DNA from: Telmatospirillum sp.
Lineage (GTDB): Bacteria; Pseudomonadota; Alphaproteobacteria; Rhodospirillales; Magnetospirillaceae
DNA: 64,000 bases
Direction: 5' to 3'
Assembly: GCA_009712185.1 (NCBI GenBank)
Contig: WASQ01000143.1
Location: 71,519-135,518, forward strand
Within the stretch, counting starts at the first letter, position 1. Each line of letters starts with the position of its first letter. Under the pieces are notes generated by a model. That model saw nothing but the letters and a program-made list of their open reading frames with translations. It was not told the origin of the DNA and did no database searches. This document shows, in pieces, positions 1 through 9,762 of this stretch. A program made the position numbers and the translations under genes.

Positions 1-467
1 CCCAACCCCGCGGCCGCCCCCCACCCCCCCCCCCCCCCGACCGCGGCGCCGGCGCCGATGACGGCGCCCGGCTCGACACGGACGCCGTCATCGATCCGGG
101 CAGTCGGGTCGACATGCGCGCCGGCGGCAACGCCCGGCACGGGCTTCGGGGTCGGATAGAACATCGCGGCGACAACCGCATAGGCGCGATAGGGGTCCTG
201 GGACAACAGCAGAGCCATCCCCGCCGGGGCGCGGGACGCCATATCCGGCCGGACGAGGCAGGCCCCGGCCCGGCTCGTCTCAAAGGCGCCGATATATTTT
301 TTATTGTCGAGGAACGACACATCTGCGGGGCCGGCCGCGTCAAGCGGCGCGACGTCCTGGACGATCTGCGCCGGGTCGCTTCCCTCCGCGAGGGAAGCGC
401 CCGATCGTGAGGCCAGCTCCGCCAAGGTGAACGGGCCAGCCTTGGCGAAGAAACGGGGATCCGCCAT
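1..467 (-). CDS. lpxD: UDP-3-O-(acyl)glucosamine N-acyltransferase LpxD, C-terminal part missing
   Basis: LpxD adds the second (N-linked) hydroxyacyl chain to UDP-3-O-acyl-glucosamine in lipid A synthesis, in the cytoplasm. The ATG is at 467, 3 nt after the ompH stop, and about 155 codons are visible. Residues 1-100 match the LpxD N-terminal uridine-binding region ([18 protein letters not shown], later [11 protein letters not shown]). From about residue 110 the hexapeptide-repeat left-handed helix begins ([20 protein letters not shown]). The last 15 or so codons fall in a poly-C tract (poly-G in the coding strand) and read Gly-rich, unlike any hexapeptide repeat, so bases 1-40 are probably unreliable. 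The position after bamA-ompH is the usual one. Identity is firm; the 3' end cannot be judged. Confidence 0.9.
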   Translation of the reverse strand, partial: MADPRFFAKAGPFTLAELASRSGASLAEGSDPAQIVQDVAPLDAAGPADVSFLDNKKYIGAFETSRAGACLVRPDMASRAPAGMALLLSQDPYRAYAVVAAMFYPTPKPVPGVAAGAHVDPTARIDDGVRVEPGAVIGAGAAVGGGGGWGAAAGL

Positions 468-470
468 CGG

Positions 471-1133
471 CTATTGGGACTTCTTGCCCGAACCGGACGC
501 CGCGGCCGGGGCGTTATCCAACTCTATCCTGGGCGTCGGGAAATCCACATGGGGCAGCTTCTTGTCCATCACCGAGATGATCTCCTTGGTGATGTTCATC
601 TTGTCGTCGAACAGCACGACCTGACTGCGCGGCAGGACCATATTGGCGCCATGCCCGGCGGCCACCTGCTGGGTCGCGCTCAACATGGCCTGCTGGACCT
701 GTCCCATGGCGGTGTTGAGCGACTTGTCGAGGGCGCGGCGGCGGGCCATGCCCTGCTTCTGGAATTCCGCGACGCTGGCGTCAAACGCCCGGGCCTTCTC
801 GGCAAAGGCCTCCTGCGACAGGGTTTTCCGGCTCTGGTCGATCTCCTGCTGAGTGACGCGCAGAGAGTTCTCCTCCTTCGCCATCTCGTTCTGGAAGGTC
901 TGCTGATATTTCTCGGCCTGGGACCGCACACCCTTGGCGGCGGCAGAGTCCTGGAAAATCTGGTCGACGTCGACGATGGCGATCACCGGGGCCGGAATAC
1001 CGGCGCTGGACGCCGGGGCGGATGCCGCCGCCGACGCATCATCCTGCGCCAGGGCCGGATGAGCCCCAAGTGCAAGCGCAACAACCACCAACCCGCTGCA
1101 CGCCAGCAGGCGGGACTTGGACAACAGTGACAT
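471..1133 (-). CDS. ompH: OmpH/Skp family periplasmic chaperone
   Basis: This 220-residue protein has a clear Sec signal peptide (residues 1-29, ending AHPALA before QDD). An Ala/Ser/Pro linker follows, then an OmpH domain from about residue 50 (APVIAIVDVDQIFQDSAAAKG). The middle is a long Gln/Lys/Glu-rich helical segment, as in the tentacles of Skp, which hold unfolded outer-membrane proteins in the periplasm. It ends with a short Pro/Ala tail. It lies 2 nt downstream of bamA and 3 nt upstream of lpxD, the conserved order that couples outer-membrane protein delivery with lipid A synthesis. The ATG start is supported by the signal peptide beginning there. Confidence 0.93.
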   Translation of the reverse strand: MSLLSKSRLLACSGLVVVALALGAHPALAQDDASAAASAPASSAGIPAPVIAIVDVDQIFQDSAAAKGVRSQAEKYQQTFQNEMAKEENSLRVTQQEIDQSRKTLSQEAFAEKARAFDASVAEFQKQGMARRRALDKSLNTAMGQVQQAMLSATQQVAAGHGANMVLPRSQVVLFDDKMNITKEIISVMDKKLPHVDFPTPRIELDNAPAAASGSGKKSQ

Positions 1134-1135
1134 AA

Positions 1136-3445
1136 TCAGAACCTCGTACCGAAATTAAGCCGGAAGACCTGCGTCTCGTCATGTGACTGTTTGACGACCG
1201 GCAAACCAAGATCGATGTTGATCGGCCCCATGGGCGAACGCCAGACAACGCCGGTACCGATCGACGCGCGCATACCGCTGCTCTGCGTCACAATGATCGG
1301 ACTGCCGTTGGAATTGTTGTTCGCCCCGATACTGGTATGGCCGATCGTACCGAAATCGCTGAACAACTTGCCCTGAACAGCGAGTTCCTTGGGCAGGCCC
1401 ACCGGGAACCGCAGTTCCGCCGTGCCCACCGCGTCCCACATGCCGCCCAGCGCGGCACCCGTGGTCAGGGCGCGCGGACTGATGCCGGCATCCTTGAATC
1501 CGCGGAAGGAATCGCCACCGAGGTAGAAGCGCTGATTGATCCGGACCGGGGAGCCGCTGGTGCTGAACATTTCGCCACCGTTGGCAGCCAGCATCAGCAC
1601 GGTCTGATCGGCGACCTTGAAATACTGGCCGGCGCCGGCGCTGTTGCGCACGAAATGGGACGATCCGCCGAGGCCCGCAATCTCGTTGCCGCCACGCAGG
1701 AAGTAGCCACTGGTCGGATCGATCTTGCTGTCTCGGCGGTCATAAAGCAGCACATGTCCGACGGAAGACAGTGTCGACGTTCCGATCTGGTCATAGATAT
1801 AAGTCGACGAACCGGCCTGGACGTTATTCACCCGGGTCATGCTGGCCGTGTATTTCCAGTCATGGCTCAGATATTCGTTATAGGACCAGCCCGACCTCAG
1901 GTCGAAGCCCAGGGTGTTGACGTCATAAGTGACGTAGGTCTGATTGTTATTGTTGACCGCGAAAATGTCGAACCCGGCTGACAGATGGCGGTCGAGGAAA
2001 TAGGGCTCGGTGAAACCGAGGCTGATCGACGTCTGCCGCTGCGCCAACTGGCCGTTGATGCTGAGGATCTGGCCGGTTCCCAGAAGGTTGCGCTCCGTCG
2101 CGCCGATGTTGAGCAGGGCGCCGATCGAACTCGACCAGCCGATGCCGAACGACAGTTCGCCGGTGGACTTTTCGGTCACATCGACCTTGATCACGGTGCG
2201 GTCCGGAGCCGTGTCCGACTGCACATTGGTGACCTCGGACTTGTCGAAGAAGTTCAGGTCCTTGATGCGCTCACGCGAACGGCGCAGCTTCGCCGTGTTG
2301 AACGCGTCGCCCTCGACCAGCCGGAACTCGCGCCGGATCACCTTGTCGAGAGTTCGGACGTTGCCCTGGATGTCGATGCGTTCCACGAAGACGCGCGGCC
2401 CTTCCTGGACGTCAAACAGGACGTCGATCGTATGGTCCTCGCGGTGACGGTTCAGAACCGGACGGACATCGACGAAGGCATAGCCCTTGGTCCCCACCGC
2501 ATCGGTCAGGGCCTGGATGGTGTTTTCGATGTCGTCGGCGTTGTACCAGTCTCCGGTCTCCAGCGACTGGATAACGGGCTCCAGTTCCTCCGCCTTCAGA
2601 TCCTTGATGGCGCTCTTGACGCTGACCTTGCCAAGGCGGTAGCGCTCGCCCTCGTCCAGCGTGAACGTCAGGAAGAAGCTCTCACGGTCGGGGGTCAGTT
2701 CCGCCACCGACGAGACAACGCGGAAATCGGCATAGCCGTTGCGCAGATAATGGCGGCGCAGCAGCTCGCGGTCGTAATTCACCCGATCGGGATCATAGGT
2801 GTCGTCCGACGTCAGGAAGCGATACCAGCGCTCCTCCTTGGTCTGGAGCTGCTCACGCAACGCATTGTCGGAATAAATCCGGTTGCCGAGGAAGTTGATC
2901 CGGCGGACATAGGTCGGCGGACCCTCGTTGATCTCGAAAATCAGATCGATACGGTTCTGCGGCAGTTCGATGATCTTGGGCTCAACCGTGGCGGCGAACC
3001 GGCCATTGCGGCGATAGATCTCAAGGATCCGCTTGACATCGGTCTGCACCTTGGTCCGCGTGAACACGCCACGGGTCCGCAGTTGCACCTCGGTCTGAAG
3101 CTGGTCCGTCTTGACCCGCTTGTTTCCCTCGAACACCAGCCGGTTGATGATCGGATTTTCGACAACCCGCACCACCACCGTATCACCCTCGCGATGGATC
3201 GCGACATCGGCGAACAGCCCTGTCGCGTAAAGGCTTTTCAACGACCGGTCGATTTTGATGTCGTCATACGCGTCTCCGGACGCGATCGACATATAGGACC
3301 GGACGGTCTCCTCCTCAACGCGTTGATTGCCCTGAATGACAATCTGGCGGATCTCTCCACCCTGCTGGGCATAAACAGAAGAACCGGCGGTGGCAACCGA
3401 GGCAATCACCGCACCCTGAAGCAAATAGCGTAAAAACCCGCCCAA
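1136..3445 (-). CDS. bamA: Outer membrane protein assembly factor BamA
   Basis: BamA is the outer-membrane core of the BAM complex, which folds and inserts beta-barrel proteins. The 769-residue length fits the family. Residues 1-26 are a signal peptide (ending VYAQQGG); residues 30-430 contain five POTRA domains (first one IRQIVIQGNQRVEEETV); the rest is a 16-strand barrel with the conserved GGDSFRGF loop segment near residue 660 and a C-terminal Phe (LNFGTRF). The start codon is TTG at 3445, chosen because it begins the signal peptide and is preceded by GAGGGGG at a suitable distance; I see no ATG that would serve. It is 26 nt downstream of rseP and overlaps nothing. Confidence 0.96.
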   Translation of the reverse strand: MGGFLRYLLQGAVIASVATAGSSVYAQQGGEIRQIVIQGNQRVEEETVRSYMSIASGDAYDDIKIDRSLKSLYATGLFADVAIHREGDTVVVRVVENPIINRLVFEGNKRVKTDQLQTEVQLRTRGVFTRTKVQTDVKRILEIYRRNGRFAATVEPKIIELPQNRIDLIFEINEGPPTYVRRINFLGNRIYSDNALREQLQTKEERWYRFLTSDDTYDPDRVNYDRELLRRHYLRNGYADFRVVSSVAELTPDRESFFLTFTLDEGERYRLGKVSVKSAIKDLKAEELEPVIQSLETGDWYNADDIENTIQALTDAVGTKGYAFVDVRPVLNRHREDHTIDVLFDVQEGPRVFVERIDIQGNVRTLDKVIRREFRLVEGDAFNTAKLRRSRERIKDLNFFDKSEVTNVQSDTAPDRTVIKVDVTEKSTGELSFGIGWSSSIGALLNIGATERNLLGTGQILSINGQLAQRQTSISLGFTEPYFLDRHLSAGFDIFAVNNNNQTYVTYDVNTLGFDLRSGWSYNEYLSHDWKYTASMTRVNNVQAGSSTYIYDQIGTSTLSSVGHVLLYDRRDSKIDPTSGYFLRGGNEIAGLGGSSHFVRNSAGAGQYFKVADQTVLMLAANGGEMFSTSGSPVRINQRFYLGGDSFRGFKDAGISPRALTTGAALGGMWDAVGTAELRFPVGLPKELAVQGKLFSDFGTIGHTSIGANNNSNGSPIIVTQSSGMRASIGTGVVWRSPMGPINIDLGLPVVKQSHDETQVFRLNFGTRF

Positions 3446-3471
3446 GATACCCCCTCAGATACCAACGGCCG

Positions 3472-4611
3472 TCAAGAAACGAGACCTTTGATGAACTCCC
3501 AAACGCGTAAATCAACCAAGTCATTACGCGTGGCGAACAACATCAAGGCGAATACCAGAATCAGACCAATGCGGAAACCATATTCTTGAGCCCTTGGCCC
3601 GAGCGGCCGGCCCTGCAGAGCCTCGACACCATAGAACAACAGATGCCCGCCGTCGAGCAGAGGAACAGGAAACAGATTGATCAGCCCCAGATTGATCGAC
3701 AACAAGATGGTGTAGAAAACGACGCTGCCGATCCCCAACTGGGCGGCCTGACCGGCCCCCTTGGCGATCCTGAGCGGTCCCCCCAGTTCGTCCGATTCGC
3801 GCTGTCCGGTCGCCATCTGGCCAAGACCGATCAACGTGGATGTCACCATGTCCCCGGTTTCCCGGGTGGCGGCCCACAATGCACTGACCGGATCGTAATG
3901 CACGACCTCGGTGCTGTCCGGGTCCGCGACGATCCCCAGAACCGGCGTCTTATGGACATTGCCGAAAATGTCCTTCACCTCGGTCACGCGGGGCTGCGCC
4001 GTCAGGCGCATCGACTGACCATGCCGGTCGATGATCAGGTCCACCGGTTCACCGACGGTGAGCCGGATGATCCGTTGCAGGTCCTGGAAACGCTCGACGC
4101 CCTGGCCGTTTGCCTCGCGGACGCGGTCACCGGCCAGGAGCCCGGCCGCCGCGGCCGCGCTGCCCTCCTGAACCTGCCCGATCACGGGCGCCGTCCGGGG
4201 CTGCCCGTAGATCATGAACATGCCGGCCAGGACGACGATCCCGAAAATAAAGTTCATTGCGGGACCGGCGGCCACGATCGCCGCCCGCTGATGCACCTTC
4301 TTGTGGCGGAAGGAGAACCGTTGCAGGTCCGGGGGAAGGTCTGTCGAAAAATCGGGCGTGCTGGCGGCATCGGCGTCGCCGAACATCTTCACATAGCCCC
4401 CAAGGGGCAGCATGCCGATCTTCCACCGGGTTCCGGATTTCGCGGTAAAGCCGAACAGCTCGGGCCCGAAACCGATAGAGAACACCTCCACCCGCACGCC
4501 GTTCCAGCGGGCCACCAGGAAATGGCCCATCTCATGGACAAAGACCACGACTGTCAGGATCACCAGGAAGATGATCACATAATCCCAAAAACCGACGAGC
4601 AGATGCATCAT
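3472..4611 (-). CDS. rseP: RIP metalloprotease RseP (site-2 protease, M50)
   Basis: This is an inner-membrane zinc protease that cuts anti-sigma factors and signal-peptide remnants within the membrane. The zinc motif HEMGH is at residues 26-30 inside the first membrane helix. A single PDZ domain spans about residues 120-205 (IGQVQEGSAAAAAGLLAGDRV). The second active-site motif, NLFPVPLLDGGH, is near residue 310, followed by the last membrane helix. At 379 residues it has one recognisable PDZ, shorter than the two-PDZ E. coli enzyme but common in alphaproteobacteria. The start is ATG ATG at 4611. It sits between dxr (16 nt away) and bamA in the usual envelope cluster. Confidence 0.95.
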   Translation of the reverse strand: MMHLLVGFWDYVIIFLVILTVVVFVHEMGHFLVARWNGVRVEVFSIGFGPELFGFTAKSGTRWKIGMLPLGGYVKMFGDADAASTPDFSTDLPPDLQRFSFRHKKVHQRAAIVAAGPAMNFIFGIVVLAGMFMIYGQPRTAPVIGQVQEGSAAAAAGLLAGDRVREANGQGVERFQDLQRIIRLTVGEPVDLIIDRHGQSMRLTAQPRVTEVKDIFGNVHKTPVLGIVADPDSTEVVHYDPVSALWAATRETGDMVTSTLIGLGQMATGQRESDELGGPLRIAKGAGQAAQLGIGSVVFYTILLSINLGLINLFPVPLLDGGHLLFYGVEALQGRPLGPRAQEYGFRIGLILVFALMLFATRNDLVDLRVWEFIKGLVS

Positions 4612-4627
4612 TATCAGGGCCTTCCGC

Positions 4628-5791
4628 TCAGTCCTGACGGGCGATCCGGCCGACCAGTTCCCTGGCCGTCCGGCGCGCCTCGGCGGCGCAGGAAAGGATG
4701 TCGTCCAGCGCCGTCACCGGCGTATCGCCCAGGGCCTGGACGGCCTGCTCGACCACCGGGACGATCTCAAGGAATCGGATCCGCCCCTCAAGGAAAGCCT
4801 GGACAGCAACCTCATTGGCCGCGTTCAGCACCGTCGGCGCGGCGCCACCCTTGCGCAGAACATCGCGGGTCAACCGCAGGGCCGGGAACCGGACGGGATC
4901 GGGCGCCTCGAATGTCAGTTGACCGATTTCGGCCAGATCGAGTCGCCTGCCGGGCCAGCCCATGCGCTTCGGCCAGCCGAGGGCCAGGGAAATCGGCGTC
5001 CGCATGTCGGGTGTGCCAAGCTGCGCCAGAACGGACCCGTCGACGTAGGACACCATGCTGTGGATCACCGACTGCGGGTGAACCAGCACGTCGATCCGGT
5101 CTTCAGGCAGGCCGAACAGATGATAGGCCTCGATCACCTCGAGGCCCTTGTTCATCATGGTCGCCGAATCCACCGAGATCTTGGCACCCATATCCCAGTT
5201 CGGATGCGCCACGGCCTGGGCCGGGGTCACCTCGGCCATCGCCTCGCGCGGCATGGTCCGGAACGGCCCGCCGGACGCGGTCAGAATGATCTTCTCGACC
5301 TGATCGCGCTGATCGAAATCGAACACCTGGAACACGGCGGAATGTTCGGAGTCCACCGGAACCAGCGTGGCACGGCAGCGCTCCACCTCCGCCATCACCA
5401 GGGAGCCCGCGCAGACCAGCGTCTCCTTGTTGGCAAGACCGACAATGGCGCCTCGCCGGATTGCCGCCAGCGTGGGTTGCAGGCCGGCGGCGCCGACGAT
5501 GGCAGCCATCACCCAGTCCGAGGGACGCCGCGCGGCCTCCACGACGGCATCCTTTCCGGCGGCCACCTCGATATTGCAGCCCGACAACGCCTCCTTCAGG
5601 GGCAGATAGGCCTGCTCGCTCGCCACCGCGACAAACCTGGGGCGCAGCTTTTTCGCCTGCTCGGCCAGTTTGGCGACGTTCCTGTTGGCGACCAACGCCT
5701 CGACGGCAAAGCGCTCCGGCTCCCTCTCGACCAGATCGACCGTGTTGCTCCCCACGGAGCCCGTGGACCCGAGGATCGTGACTGTTCGCAT
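4628..5791 (-). CDS. dxr: 1-deoxy-D-xylulose 5-phosphate reductoisomerase
   Basis: Dxr (IspC) converts DXP to 2-C-methyl-D-erythritol 4-phosphate with NADPH, the committed step of the MEP isoprenoid pathway, in the cytoplasm. The protein is 387 residues. The NADPH-binding GSTGSVGSNT lies within the first 20 residues, the metal-binding VDSEHSAVFQ near residue 150, and the substrate-binding ASGGPF and MMNKGLEVIEA segments follow. I chose the ATG at 5791 because the protein then begins directly at MRTVTILGSTG with AGGTGA upstream; an in-frame ATG at 5827 would add 12 residues and overlap cdsA by 17 nt. It supplies precursors for the neighbouring uppS product. Confidence 0.95.
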   Translation of the reverse strand: MRTVTILGSTGSVGSNTVDLVEREPERFAVEALVANRNVAKLAEQAKKLRPRFVAVASEQAYLPLKEALSGCNIEVAAGKDAVVEAARRPSDWVMAAIVGAAGLQPTLAAIRRGAIVGLANKETLVCAGSLVMAEVERCRATLVPVDSEHSAVFQVFDFDQRDQVEKIILTASGGPFRTMPREAMAEVTPAQAVAHPNWDMGAKISVDSATMMNKGLEVIEAYHLFGLPEDRIDVLVHPQSVIHSMVSYVDGSVLAQLGTPDMRTPISLALGWPKRMGWPGRRLDLAEIGQLTFEAPDPVRFPALRLTRDVLRKGGAAPTVLNAANEVAVQAFLEGRIRFLEIVPVVEQAVQALGDTPVTALDDILSCAAEARRTARELVGRIARQD

Positions 5792-5810
5792 CTCGCTTTT
5801 CACCTTGCTT

Positions 5811-6587
5811 TCACCGCCACTGGGCAAGTCCCCCGCCCATGGCGAGACAGATCACGGCCACCACGGGGGCGGCCGCCAGCAATCCATCCAGCCGGTCAAG
5901 CACTCCGCCGTGGCCGGGGATGATAGCACTGGAATCCTTGACGCCGAAACGCCGCTTCACCCACGATTCGGCAAGATCCCCCGCCTGCGCCACGATGGCG
6001 AGCAGAGCGGACAGGAGGGCCAGCACCGTCGGCGAAATCTCATAGACCAGCCCCGCCCCGCCGCCGACCAGCGCGGCGGAAACCATGCCGCCGGCAAGAC
6101 CGGCCCAGGTCTTCTTCGGACTGACCCGGGGCATCAGCTTTGGCCCGCCGATGGCGCGACCGGCGGCATAAGCGCCGATATCCGTCGCCCAGACCAGCAG
6201 AAGCAGCCAGAACACGGTTTCGCGCCCCTGTCCCCTGAGCCAGACCAGGGACAACGCCGGCAGCCCGATATAAAGCGCGCCGGCAGCCATCCAGAGGGGC
6301 GACCGCCCGTCCCAGCGACCGATCCAGGGGACGGTCACGGCGGAACCGACGGCCAGGGTCAAACCGGCAACCGGCGCCTCGGCGCCAAGCACCACGACCA
6401 GGACCGACATCATGGAAAGGAAAAGGCCGTCGGCACCGAATCGCCCCAGGCAGAGGCGGCTCCACTCCCAGGCCATGAGGGCACCGGCCACCGCCGCCAG
6501 GGCAATAAAGGCCCACGACCCGAACCAGACTGCCAGAACGGCACAGGGAGCCAGAACGAGGGCCGACAGAATTCGCTGGCGGAGCAA
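5811..6587 (-). CDS. cdsA: Phosphatidate cytidylyltransferase (CDP-diglyceride synthase)
   Basis: CdsA makes CDP-diacylglycerol from phosphatidic acid and CTP in the inner membrane, for all phospholipid synthesis. The 258-residue protein is mostly membrane helices and carries the family signature near the C-terminus: SWVKRRFGVKD, then IIPGHGGVLDRLDG. The start is TTG at 6587, 4 nt after the uppS stop; there is no better in-frame ATG near the conserved N-terminus (MLRQRILSALVLAP). The frame continues to a stop at 5811, just upstream of the chosen dxr start. It is transcribed with uppS and dxr. Confidence 0.94.
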   Translation of the reverse strand: MLRQRILSALVLAPCAVLAVWFGSWAFIALAAVAGALMAWEWSRLCLGRFGADGLFLSMMSVLVVVLGAEAPVAGLTLAVGSAVTVPWIGRWDGRSPLWMAAGALYIGLPALSLVWLRGQGRETVFWLLLLVWATDIGAYAAGRAIGGPKLMPRVSPKKTWAGLAGGMVSAALVGGGAGLVYEISPTVLALLSALLAIVAQAGDLAESWVKRRFGVKDSSAIIPGHGGVLDRLDGLLAAAPVVAVICLAMGGGLAQWR

Positions 6588-6591
6588 GCTC

Positions 6592-7329
6592 TCAGCCTAT
6601 GGTGCCATAGCGGCGTTCGCGGCCGTGATATTCGCGGATCGCCTGTTCCAGGTCCTCCCGCGAGAAATCGGGCCACAGCACGTCAAGAAAGACCAGCTCG
6701 GCATAGGCGCATTGCCATAACAGAAAATTGCTGATCCGCTTTTCTCCGCTGGTCCGGATCAGAAGGTCGGGATCAGGAATCCCGGCGGTGAACAACCGTT
6801 CCGAAAACATCTGCTCATCGATGTCGCCGGGTTCGCAGCGTCCGGCCTTGACGTCCTCCGCCAGGGCCCGCGCGGCACTGACCAGCTCCTGGCGGCCGCC
6901 GTAACTCAGCGCCAGGATCAGGGTCAGCTTGGTATTGGACGCGGTCTTGCGCTCGGCGTCCCGGATCAGCGTATTGATATCGGGATCGAGACGGTCCCGA
7001 TCGCCGACCACGCACAGGCGGACGCCGTTGGAATGAAGATCCCGGATCTCGTTGCGCAGATAAAGGCGCAACAGGCCCATCAGATCCCGGACCTCGCCCT
7101 GGGGGCGCTTCCAGTTCTCGGACGAAAAGCCGAACAGCGTGATATAGGAAACCCCGAGGGCCGCCGCGCTCCGGACCGCTTCGCGCACGGCCTCGGCACC
7201 ACGGCGGTGACCCGCCGTTCTCGGCAGCCCGCGCGCCTGCGCCCAGCGCCCGTTGCCGTCCATGATGATGGCGACATGCATTGGCGGCACCGGGGACCCC
7301 GACTGAGGTTGAAGGGCTTCCATCAACAT
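6592..7329 (-). CDS. uppS: Isoprenyl transferase (undecaprenyl diphosphate synthase)
   Basis: A cytoplasmic cis-prenyltransferase that builds C55 undecaprenyl diphosphate, the lipid carrier for peptidoglycan and O-antigen. It has 245 residues. The catalytic Asp lies in the N-terminal HVAIIMDGNGRWA segment (about residues 18-30), followed by RGAEAVREAV and the FSSENWKRP substrate loop. The C-terminal RTSGEKRISNFLLWQ segment is the conserved diphosphate-binding region. The ATG at 7329 overlaps the frr stop by one base (TGATG), suggesting translational coupling. Confidence 0.95.
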   Translation of the reverse strand: MLMEALQPQSGSPVPPMHVAIIMDGNGRWAQARGLPRTAGHRRGAEAVREAVRSAAALGVSYITLFGFSSENWKRPQGEVRDLMGLLRLYLRNEIRDLHSNGVRLCVVGDRDRLDPDINTLIRDAERKTASNTKLTLILALSYGGRQELVSAARALAEDVKAGRCEPGDIDEQMFSERLFTAGIPDPDLLIRTSGEKRISNFLLWQCAYAELVFLDVLWPDFSREDLEQAIREYHGRERRYGTIG

Positions 7330-7898
7330 CAGACCTGCATGATCTCTTTTTCTTTGGACGCCAGGGTCTCGTCGATCCGCTTGATCGTCTCGTCCGTGAC
7401 GGCCTGGATTTCCTTTTCGTGCTGGCGGTGTTCGTCTTGCGAAATCACACCGTCCTTCTCCAGCTTCTTCAGGGCGTCCATGCCGTCGCGCCGCACATTG
7501 CGGACGGAAACGCGGGCCTGCTCGGCATATTTGCCGGCAACCTTCTGAAGCTCGACCCGGCGTTCCTCGTTCAGCGGCGGAATCGGCACGCGCACGGTCT
7601 GCCCGTCGCTTTGCGGATTGAGACCGAGGCCGGCGTCGCGGATGGCCTTTTCGACAGCCTTCACCATCCCCTTGTCCCAGACCTGCACCGTGATCATGCG
7701 GGATTCCGGAACGCTGATGTTACCCACCTGGTTGAGCGGCATGGAGTTGCCGTAGGCCTCCACCACAACGGGCTCAAGCAGACTGGTGGCCGCGCGCCCG
7801 GTCCTGAGGCCGCCGAATTCCTTCTTCAGCACCTCGACCGCGCTGTCCATGCGGCGTTTCACATCCTTTCTGAGATCGGCATAGCTGGTTACGGACAC
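7329..7898 (-). CDS. frr: Ribosome recycling factor
   Basis: RRF splits post-termination ribosomes together with EF-G. It has 189 residues, close to the usual 185. The N-terminal helix carries [20 protein letters not shown], and the middle has the conserved [16 protein letters not shown] segment. The C-terminal three-helix bundle includes PPLNEERR. The start is GTG at 7898, with AAGGAAA about 8 nt upstream; it lies immediately after the pyrH stop. The pyrH-frr pair is conserved in most bacteria. Confidence 0.96.
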   Translation of the reverse strand: MSVTSYADLRKDVKRRMDSAVEVLKKEFGGLRTGRAATSLLEPVVVEAYGNSMPLNQVGNISVPESRMITVQVWDKGMVKAVEKAIRDAGLGLNPQSDGQTVRVPIPPLNEERRVELQKVAGKYAEQARVSVRNVRRDGMDALKKLEKDGVISQDEHRQHEKEIQAVTDETIKRIDETLASKEKEIMQV

Positions 7899-7901
7899 AG
7901 G

Positions 7902-8627
7902 TCAATTTCCTTCTTCGATGATGGTGAACAGGCCCTGCCCCTTCACCACTTTGGCGAAAGCCCCGCTTTCATGCAAATTGAAGACAAGAATCGGCAGATC
8001 ATTCTCACGACAGAGCGCAATCGCGGTGGCGTCCATGACCTGCAATTCGTTAGCCAGAACATCCATGAAGGTCAGGCTATCATAACGCACCGCGTCTTTC
8101 ACCTTGTGAGGGTCGGCGGAATAGACGCCGTCCACCTGCGTTGCCTTGACCAGGACATCGCAGTTCATCTCGACGGCGCGCAAAGCCGCGGCCGTGTCGG
8201 TGGTGAAAAACGGATTGCCGGTTCCGGCGGCGAAAATGACGATCCGCCCCTTCTCCATATGCCGGATGGCACGACGCCGGATATAGGATTCGCACACCAT
8301 GGCCATGGGGATCGCCGATTGGACCCGGGTCTGCAACCCGATCCGTTCGAGCGCGTTCTGCATCGCCAGCGCGTTGATGACGGTCGCCAGCATTCCCATG
8401 TAGTCGGCGCTGGTCCGCTCCATGCCCTTCGAGGCACCGGAAACGCCACGGAAAATATTCCCGCCACCGATGACCAGGCAGACCTGAACCCCGAGTTCGA
8501 CGACGGTTTTGATCTCTTCGGCGATACGGCTGAGGGTGGTGCCATCGAGGCCGTATTCACGGTCCCCCATCAGGCCCTCGCCCGACAGCTTAATCAGCAC
8601 GCGGCGAAACTTGGGCGCATCGGGCAT
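7902..8627 (-). CDS. pyrH: UMP kinase
   Basis: PyrH phosphorylates UMP to UDP; it is the bacterial hexameric enzyme of the amino-acid kinase fold. It has 241 residues. The N-terminal KLSGEGLMG phosphate-binding loop, GGGNIFRG (about residue 60) and the [12 protein letters not shown] uridine-binding region are clear, as is VDGVYSADP. The ATG is at 8627. The 160 nt between tsf and pyrH contain a short GC hairpin after tsf, so pyrH-frr-uppS-cdsA-dxr-rseP-bamA may have its own promoter there; I could not identify a good -35/-10 pair. Confidence 0.96.
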   Translation of the reverse strand: MPDAPKFRRVLIKLSGEGLMGDREYGLDGTTLSRIAEEIKTVVELGVQVCLVIGGGNIFRGVSGASKGMERTSADYMGMLATVINALAMQNALERIGLQTRVQSAIPMAMVCESYIRRRAIRHMEKGRIVIFAAGTGNPFFTTDTAAALRAVEMNCDVLVKATQVDGVYSADPHKVKDAVRYDSLTFMDVLANELQVMDATAIALCRENDLPILVFNLHESGAFAKVVKGQGLFTIIEEGN

Positions 8628-8751
8628 GTTCGAGCCTTTGGTCTGGGATGTTTTCGTAAAGGATGACGATCCAGGTCAAACACCGGCGGACAGGCCTCCA
8701 GCAGCCAGGGATGATACACGATTCCCGGGCGCTGTCGCGTCCTTTCTAGGC

Positions 8752-8766
8752 GCGGCCGGAGGCCGC
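8752..8766 (-). terminator. Short GC hairpin after tsf
   Basis: A self-complementary sequence, GCGGCC-GGA-GGCCGC, lies 25 nt beyond the tsf stop. There is no U-tract after it, so it is at best a weak or Rho-assisted terminator, or an RNA 3' end stabiliser. Confidence 0.3.
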
Positions 8767-8790
8767 CGCCCGCCGTTATTTGCTGTCCGT

Positions 8791-9714
8791 TCAGTGGCCG
8801 AGCTGGGCCGCGACCTCGGCCGCGAAGTCCTTCTGCTCCTTCTCGATCCCCTCGCCCAGGGCGAAGCGGACGAAGCCGGTGAGCGTCACCGGGGCGCCGA
8901 TGGTCTTGGCGGCGTTCTCGACAACCTTGCTGATCTTGGTCTCGCCATCGATGACGAAAACCTGCTCCAGCAGAACCACTTCCTCGTAGTACTTGCGGAT
9001 GCGGCCTTCGACCATCTTCTCGATGACGGCGGCCGGCTTGCCCGACGCGGCGGCCTGCTCGGTCAACACGGCGCGTTCGCGCTCCAGCGCCGCGCCGTCA
9101 ACCGAATCGACGGACAGGAACTGGGGATTCGCGGCGGCGACATGCATCGCGATCTGCTTGCCGAGCTCGGTCAGCTTGGCGGCATCGCCCGCGGACTCGA
9201 GCGCGACCAGCACGCCGATCTTGCCCAGACCCGGGGCGGTGGCGCTGTGCATGTAGCTCGCCACCACGCCCTGGTTCACCGAAAGGGTCTTGGCACGGCG
9301 GAAATTCATGTTCTCCCCGATGGTGGAGATCAGGGTGGTGAGCTCCTCCTCCAGGGTCTTTCCCGACGGAACCTTGACGGCCTTCAGGGTGTCGAGGTTG
9401 TCGCCATTGGCGAGCGCCAGTTCGGCAACGGTCTTCACGAAGCCCTGGAACTGGTCGTTACGGGCGACAAAGTCGGTCTCGGCATTGATTTCCACCAGGG
9501 CGCCGGCCGTGCCCTTGGCGGCGACGGCGACCAGACCTTCGGCGGCCACGCGGCCGGCCTTCTTGGCGGCGGCGGCAAGGCCCTTCTTGCGCAGCCAGTC
9601 GACGGCGGCCTCAATGTCGGCACCGGTTTCGGCCAGGGCCTTCTTGCAGTCCATCATGCCTGCGCCGGTCTTCTCGCGCAGTTCCTTGACAAGCGAGGCG
9701 GTAATCTCGGCCAT
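8791..9714 (-). CDS. tsf: Elongation factor Ts
   Basis: EF-Ts is the nucleotide exchange factor for EF-Tu. With the ATG at 9714 the protein is 307 residues and begins at [20 protein letters not shown], the conserved N-terminal domain. The ETDFVARND segment that contacts EF-Tu is near residue 80. A longer in-frame ATG at 9789 would add 25 non-conserved residues read through the intergenic hairpin region, so it is rejected. It follows rpsB by 120 nt, the order seen in nearly all bacteria. Confidence 0.96.
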   Translation of the reverse strand: MAEITASLVKELREKTGAGMMDCKKALAETGADIEAAVDWLRKKGLAAAAKKAGRVAAEGLVAVAAKGTAGALVEINAETDFVARNDQFQGFVKTVAELALANGDNLDTLKAVKVPSGKTLEEELTTLISTIGENMNFRRAKTLSVNQGVVASYMHSATAPGLGKIGVLVALESAGDAAKLTELGKQIAMHVAAANPQFLSVDSVDGAALERERAVLTEQAAASGKPAAVIEKMVEGRIRKYYEEVVLLEQVFVIDGETKISKVVENAAKTIGAPVTLTGFVRFALGEGIEKEQKDFAAEVAAQLGH

Positions 9715-9762
9715 GGGGGTATCCTCTTTCATTGAAATGGTCCAGATGACCAAATGAAAACA

